Positions 13,738 through 15,507 of a stretch of 15,507 nt of DNA are shown here, piece after piece. The translations under genes and the position numbers were made by a program. The DNA lies in NCBI GenBank assembly GCA_002371675.1, contig DFGE01000027.1, forward strand, positions 1 to 15,507. Reading direction: 5' to 3'. Within the stretch, counting starts at the first letter, position 1. Each line of letters opens with the position of its first letter. Origin of the DNA: Clostridiales bacterium UBA3758 (GTDB lineage Bacteria; Bacillota; Clostridia; Oscillospirales; Oscillospiraceae). The notes below the pieces were generated by a model, which worked only from the letters and a program-made list of their open reading frames with translations, was not told where the DNA came from and searched no databases.

Positions 13738-15507
13738 TTACTGGCGTGTGACGTAGGCCTTGATGGCGCCGGCGCCGGCGATCTTCTCAAAGCTGTCGCC
13801 ATGGGGAACGATCAGCGTGGGCGCCTGCTTGACGCCGAACTGGTTGGCGAGCTCCGCGTGCTCGTCGGCATAGAGCTTGTCATAGGCAAAGCCGGCCTTG
13901 TCCATGTAGGAGCAGGCGATGCGGCAGTTGGGGCAGGTCGGAGTCGCAAAGAGGATGGGCCTGCCGCTCTGGGGGGCAGCGTCAGCCACGGGAACCTCCT
14001 GCTCCCTGCTCTCGGGGCGGGGAACCTCGACGGGGCCGGCATGCTTGAGCACGCTGCGGCCGACGACATACTCCTTGCGGTCCTTGTACTCCTGGGTCTT
14101 GCCCTCGTTCCAGTTCTGCACCGGGCGGTAGTAGCCGGTGATGCGGCTGTAGACCTCGGCGCTCTGGCCGCAGTGGGGGCAGGTGAACTGCTCGCCGTTG
14201 AGGTAGCCGTGGGTGCGGCAGACGGAGTAGGTCGGGGAGATGGTGTAGTAGGGCAGGCGGTAGTTCTCGGCGATTTTGCGCACGAGGTTTGCGGCGGCCT
14301 CCCAACTCGGCAGCTTCTCGCCCAGGAAGGCGTGGAACACGGTGCCGGAGGTATAGCGGGTCTGCAGATCGTCCTGCACGTCGAGCGCTTCGAACACGTC
14401 CTCGGTGTAGCCCACGGGCAGGTGAGAGCTGTTGGTGTAGTACGGGGTGCCGCCGGCCTCGGCCGCGGTGATGATGTCGGGATAGGTCTCGACGTCGTGC
14501 TTGGCAAGGCGGTAGGAGGTGGACTCGGCGGGGGTGGCCTCGAGGTTGTAGAGGTCGCCGTACTGCTCCTGGTAATCGCTCAGGCGCTCGCGCATATGGT
14601 CGAGGACCTGCTTGGTGAACTCCTGGCACTTGGGATCGGTCATATTGGCGCGGATCCACTTGGCGTTGAGGCCGGCTTCATTCATGCCGACGAGGCCGAT
14701 GGTGGAGAAGTGGTTCTCGAAGGTGCCGAGGTAGTACTTGGTGTAGGGGTAGAGACCCTCGTTGAGGAGCTTGGTGATGACGTCGCGCTTGATCTTCAGG
14801 GAGCGGGCCGCCAGATCCATGAGCTTGTCGAGCCGGGCGTAGAAGTCCTTCTCGTCGGAGGCGAGGTAGGCCAGGCGCGGCATGTTCAGCGTCACGACGC
14901 CGATGGAGCCGGTGGACTCGCCGGAGCCGAAGTAGCCGCCGGATTTCTTGCGCAGCTCGCGCAGGTCGAGGCGCAGGCGGCAGCACATGGAGCGCACGTC
15001 GGAGGGCTCCATATCGGAGTTGATGTAGTTGGAGAAGTAGGGCGTGCCGTACTTGGCGGTCATCTCGAAGAGGAGCTTGTTGTTCTCGGTGGGAGACCAG
15101 TCAAAGTCACGGGTGATGGAGTAGGTCGGGATGGGGTACTGGAAGCCGCGGCCGTTGGCGTCGCCTTCGATCATGATCTCGATGAAGGCCTTGTTGACCA
15201 TGTCCATTTCCTTCTTGCAGTCGCCGTAGGTGAAGTCCATCTCCTTGCCGCCGACGATCGCGGGCAGATCCTTGAGGTCGGCCGGAACGGTCCAGTCGAG
15301 GGTGATGTTGGAGAAGGGCGCCTGGGTGCCCCAGCGGGACGGGGTGTTCACGCCGAAGACGAAGGACTGGATGCACTGCTTGACTTCCTTCTGGCTGAGG
15401 TTGTCGACCTTTACGAAGGGGGCCAGATAGGTGTCAAAGGAGGAGAAGGCCTGGGCGCCGGCCCACTCGTTCTGCATGATGCCCAGGAAGTTGACCATCT
15501 GGTTGCA
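13738..15507 (-). CDS. nrdD: Anaerobic (class III) ribonucleoside-triphosphate reductase with C-terminal glutaredoxin-like domain, 5' end outside the window
   Basis: The last 589 codons are visible; the gene runs off the right edge (the frame is open as CNQM at 15507-15496), so the true start is not seen. The enzyme makes deoxyribonucleotides without oxygen by means of a glycyl radical. Numbering from the first visible residue, the opening CNQMVNFLGIMQNEWAGAQA and SMCCRLRLDLREL (C175/C176) are typical of the NrdD barrel. SVCRTHGYL and CPHCG form a zinc-ribbon-like site. SRITGYYRPVQNWNEGK carries the radical glycine (Gly458, codon 14134-14136). A linker rich in Pro/Glu (about 480-512) leads to a glutaredoxin-like domain with FATPTCPNC (C525/C528, codons 13924-13935) and QAPTLIV. 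The RITGYY type of C-terminus belongs to NrdD forms reported to use redoxin rather than formate, which the fused domain would suit. No activase gene (nrdG) follows. Confidence 0.92.
   Translation of the reverse strand, partial: CNQMVNFLGIMQNEWAGAQAFSSFDTYLAPFVKVDNLSQKEVKQCIQSFVFGVNTPSRWGTQAPFSNITLDWTVPADLKDLPAIVGGKEMDFTYGDCKKEMDMVNKAFIEIMIEGDANGRGFQYPIPTYSITRDFDWSPTENNKLLFEMTAKYGTPYFSNYINSDMEPSDVRSMCCRLRLDLRELRKKSGGYFGSGESTGSIGVVTLNMPRLAYLASDEKDFYARLDKLMDLAARSLKIKRDVITKLLNEGLYPYTKYYLGTFENHFSTIGLVGMNEAGLNAKWIRANMTDPKCQEFTKQVLDHMRERLSDYQEQYGDLYNLEATPAESTSYRLAKHDVETYPDIITAAEAGGTPYYTNSSHLPVGYTEDVFEALDVQDDLQTRYTSGTVFHAFLGEKLPSWEAAANLVRKIAENYRLPYYTISPTYSVCRTHGYLNGEQFTCPHCGQSAEVYSRITGYYRPVQNWNEGKTQEYKDRKEYVVGRSVLKHAGPVEVPRPESREQEVPVADAAPQSGRPILFATPTCPNCRIACSYMDKAGFAYDKLYADEHAELANQFGVKQAPTLIVPHGDSFEKIAGAGAIKAYVTRQ

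Overview
The window comes from a GC-rich, anaerobic, low-G+C-lineage-type bacterium (Firmicutes/Clostridia). The best guess is a gut Oscillospirales-like organism. The evidence is strong AGGAGG ribosome sites, a YhaM-type nuclease, a DUF951 protein, an oxygen-independent class III ribonucleotide reductase, and the remnant of a NuoF/[FeFe]-hydrogenase-type operon. The exact taxon cannot be read from the sequence alone.

Left part (201-11499): an inducible catabolic locus. A minus-strand AraC-family regulator (201-1400) is divergent from seven plus-strand genes that form three apparent transcription units. Unit A is an alpha-L-rhamnosidase-like enzyme (1528-3714). Unit B is a DUF3237 protein, a clan GH-A glycosidase and a type-B carboxylesterase (3800-6996). 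Unit C is a GPH/MelB-type sugar-cation symporter, an old-yellow-enzyme/2,4-dienoyl-CoA-reductase-type flavoprotein and a nucleoside-hydrolase-fold protein (7121-11499). No secretion signal is apparent on any of the enzymes. The likely picture is import of an intact, small, rhamnose-containing glycoside (perhaps an acylated plant phenolic glycoside), followed by removal of sugars, ester cleavage and reduction of a C=C bond in the cytoplasm. The substrate is inference.

The most notable signal is regulatory. The same bipartite motif, ACAAA - 7 nt - AAATAARGATAT, stands before each of the three units, and in all three cases the -10 box begins exactly 20 nt after it. None of the three has a good -35 box. 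This fits direct activation by the divergent AraC protein. At unit B the operator covers the stop codon of the preceding gene, and the -10 box lies in the loop of that gene's terminator.

Middle (11500-12176): a terminator ends the locus. After it come frame-broken remnants of a NuoF-like subunit joined to a ferredoxin-domain fragment like that of HydA/NuoG, another hairpin, and a near-consensus housekeeping promoter.

Right part (12177-15507): a YhaM-like 3'-5' exoribonuclease is followed by a 415-nt gene-free stretch packed with hairpins. These include two near-identical 39-nt hairpins that differ by one compensatory base pair, and a putative three-way junction. Entering from the right edge on the minus strand is the C-terminal part of an anaerobic ribonucleotide reductase (nrdD) fused to a glutaredoxin-like domain, with a DUF951 gene tightly coupled behind it.
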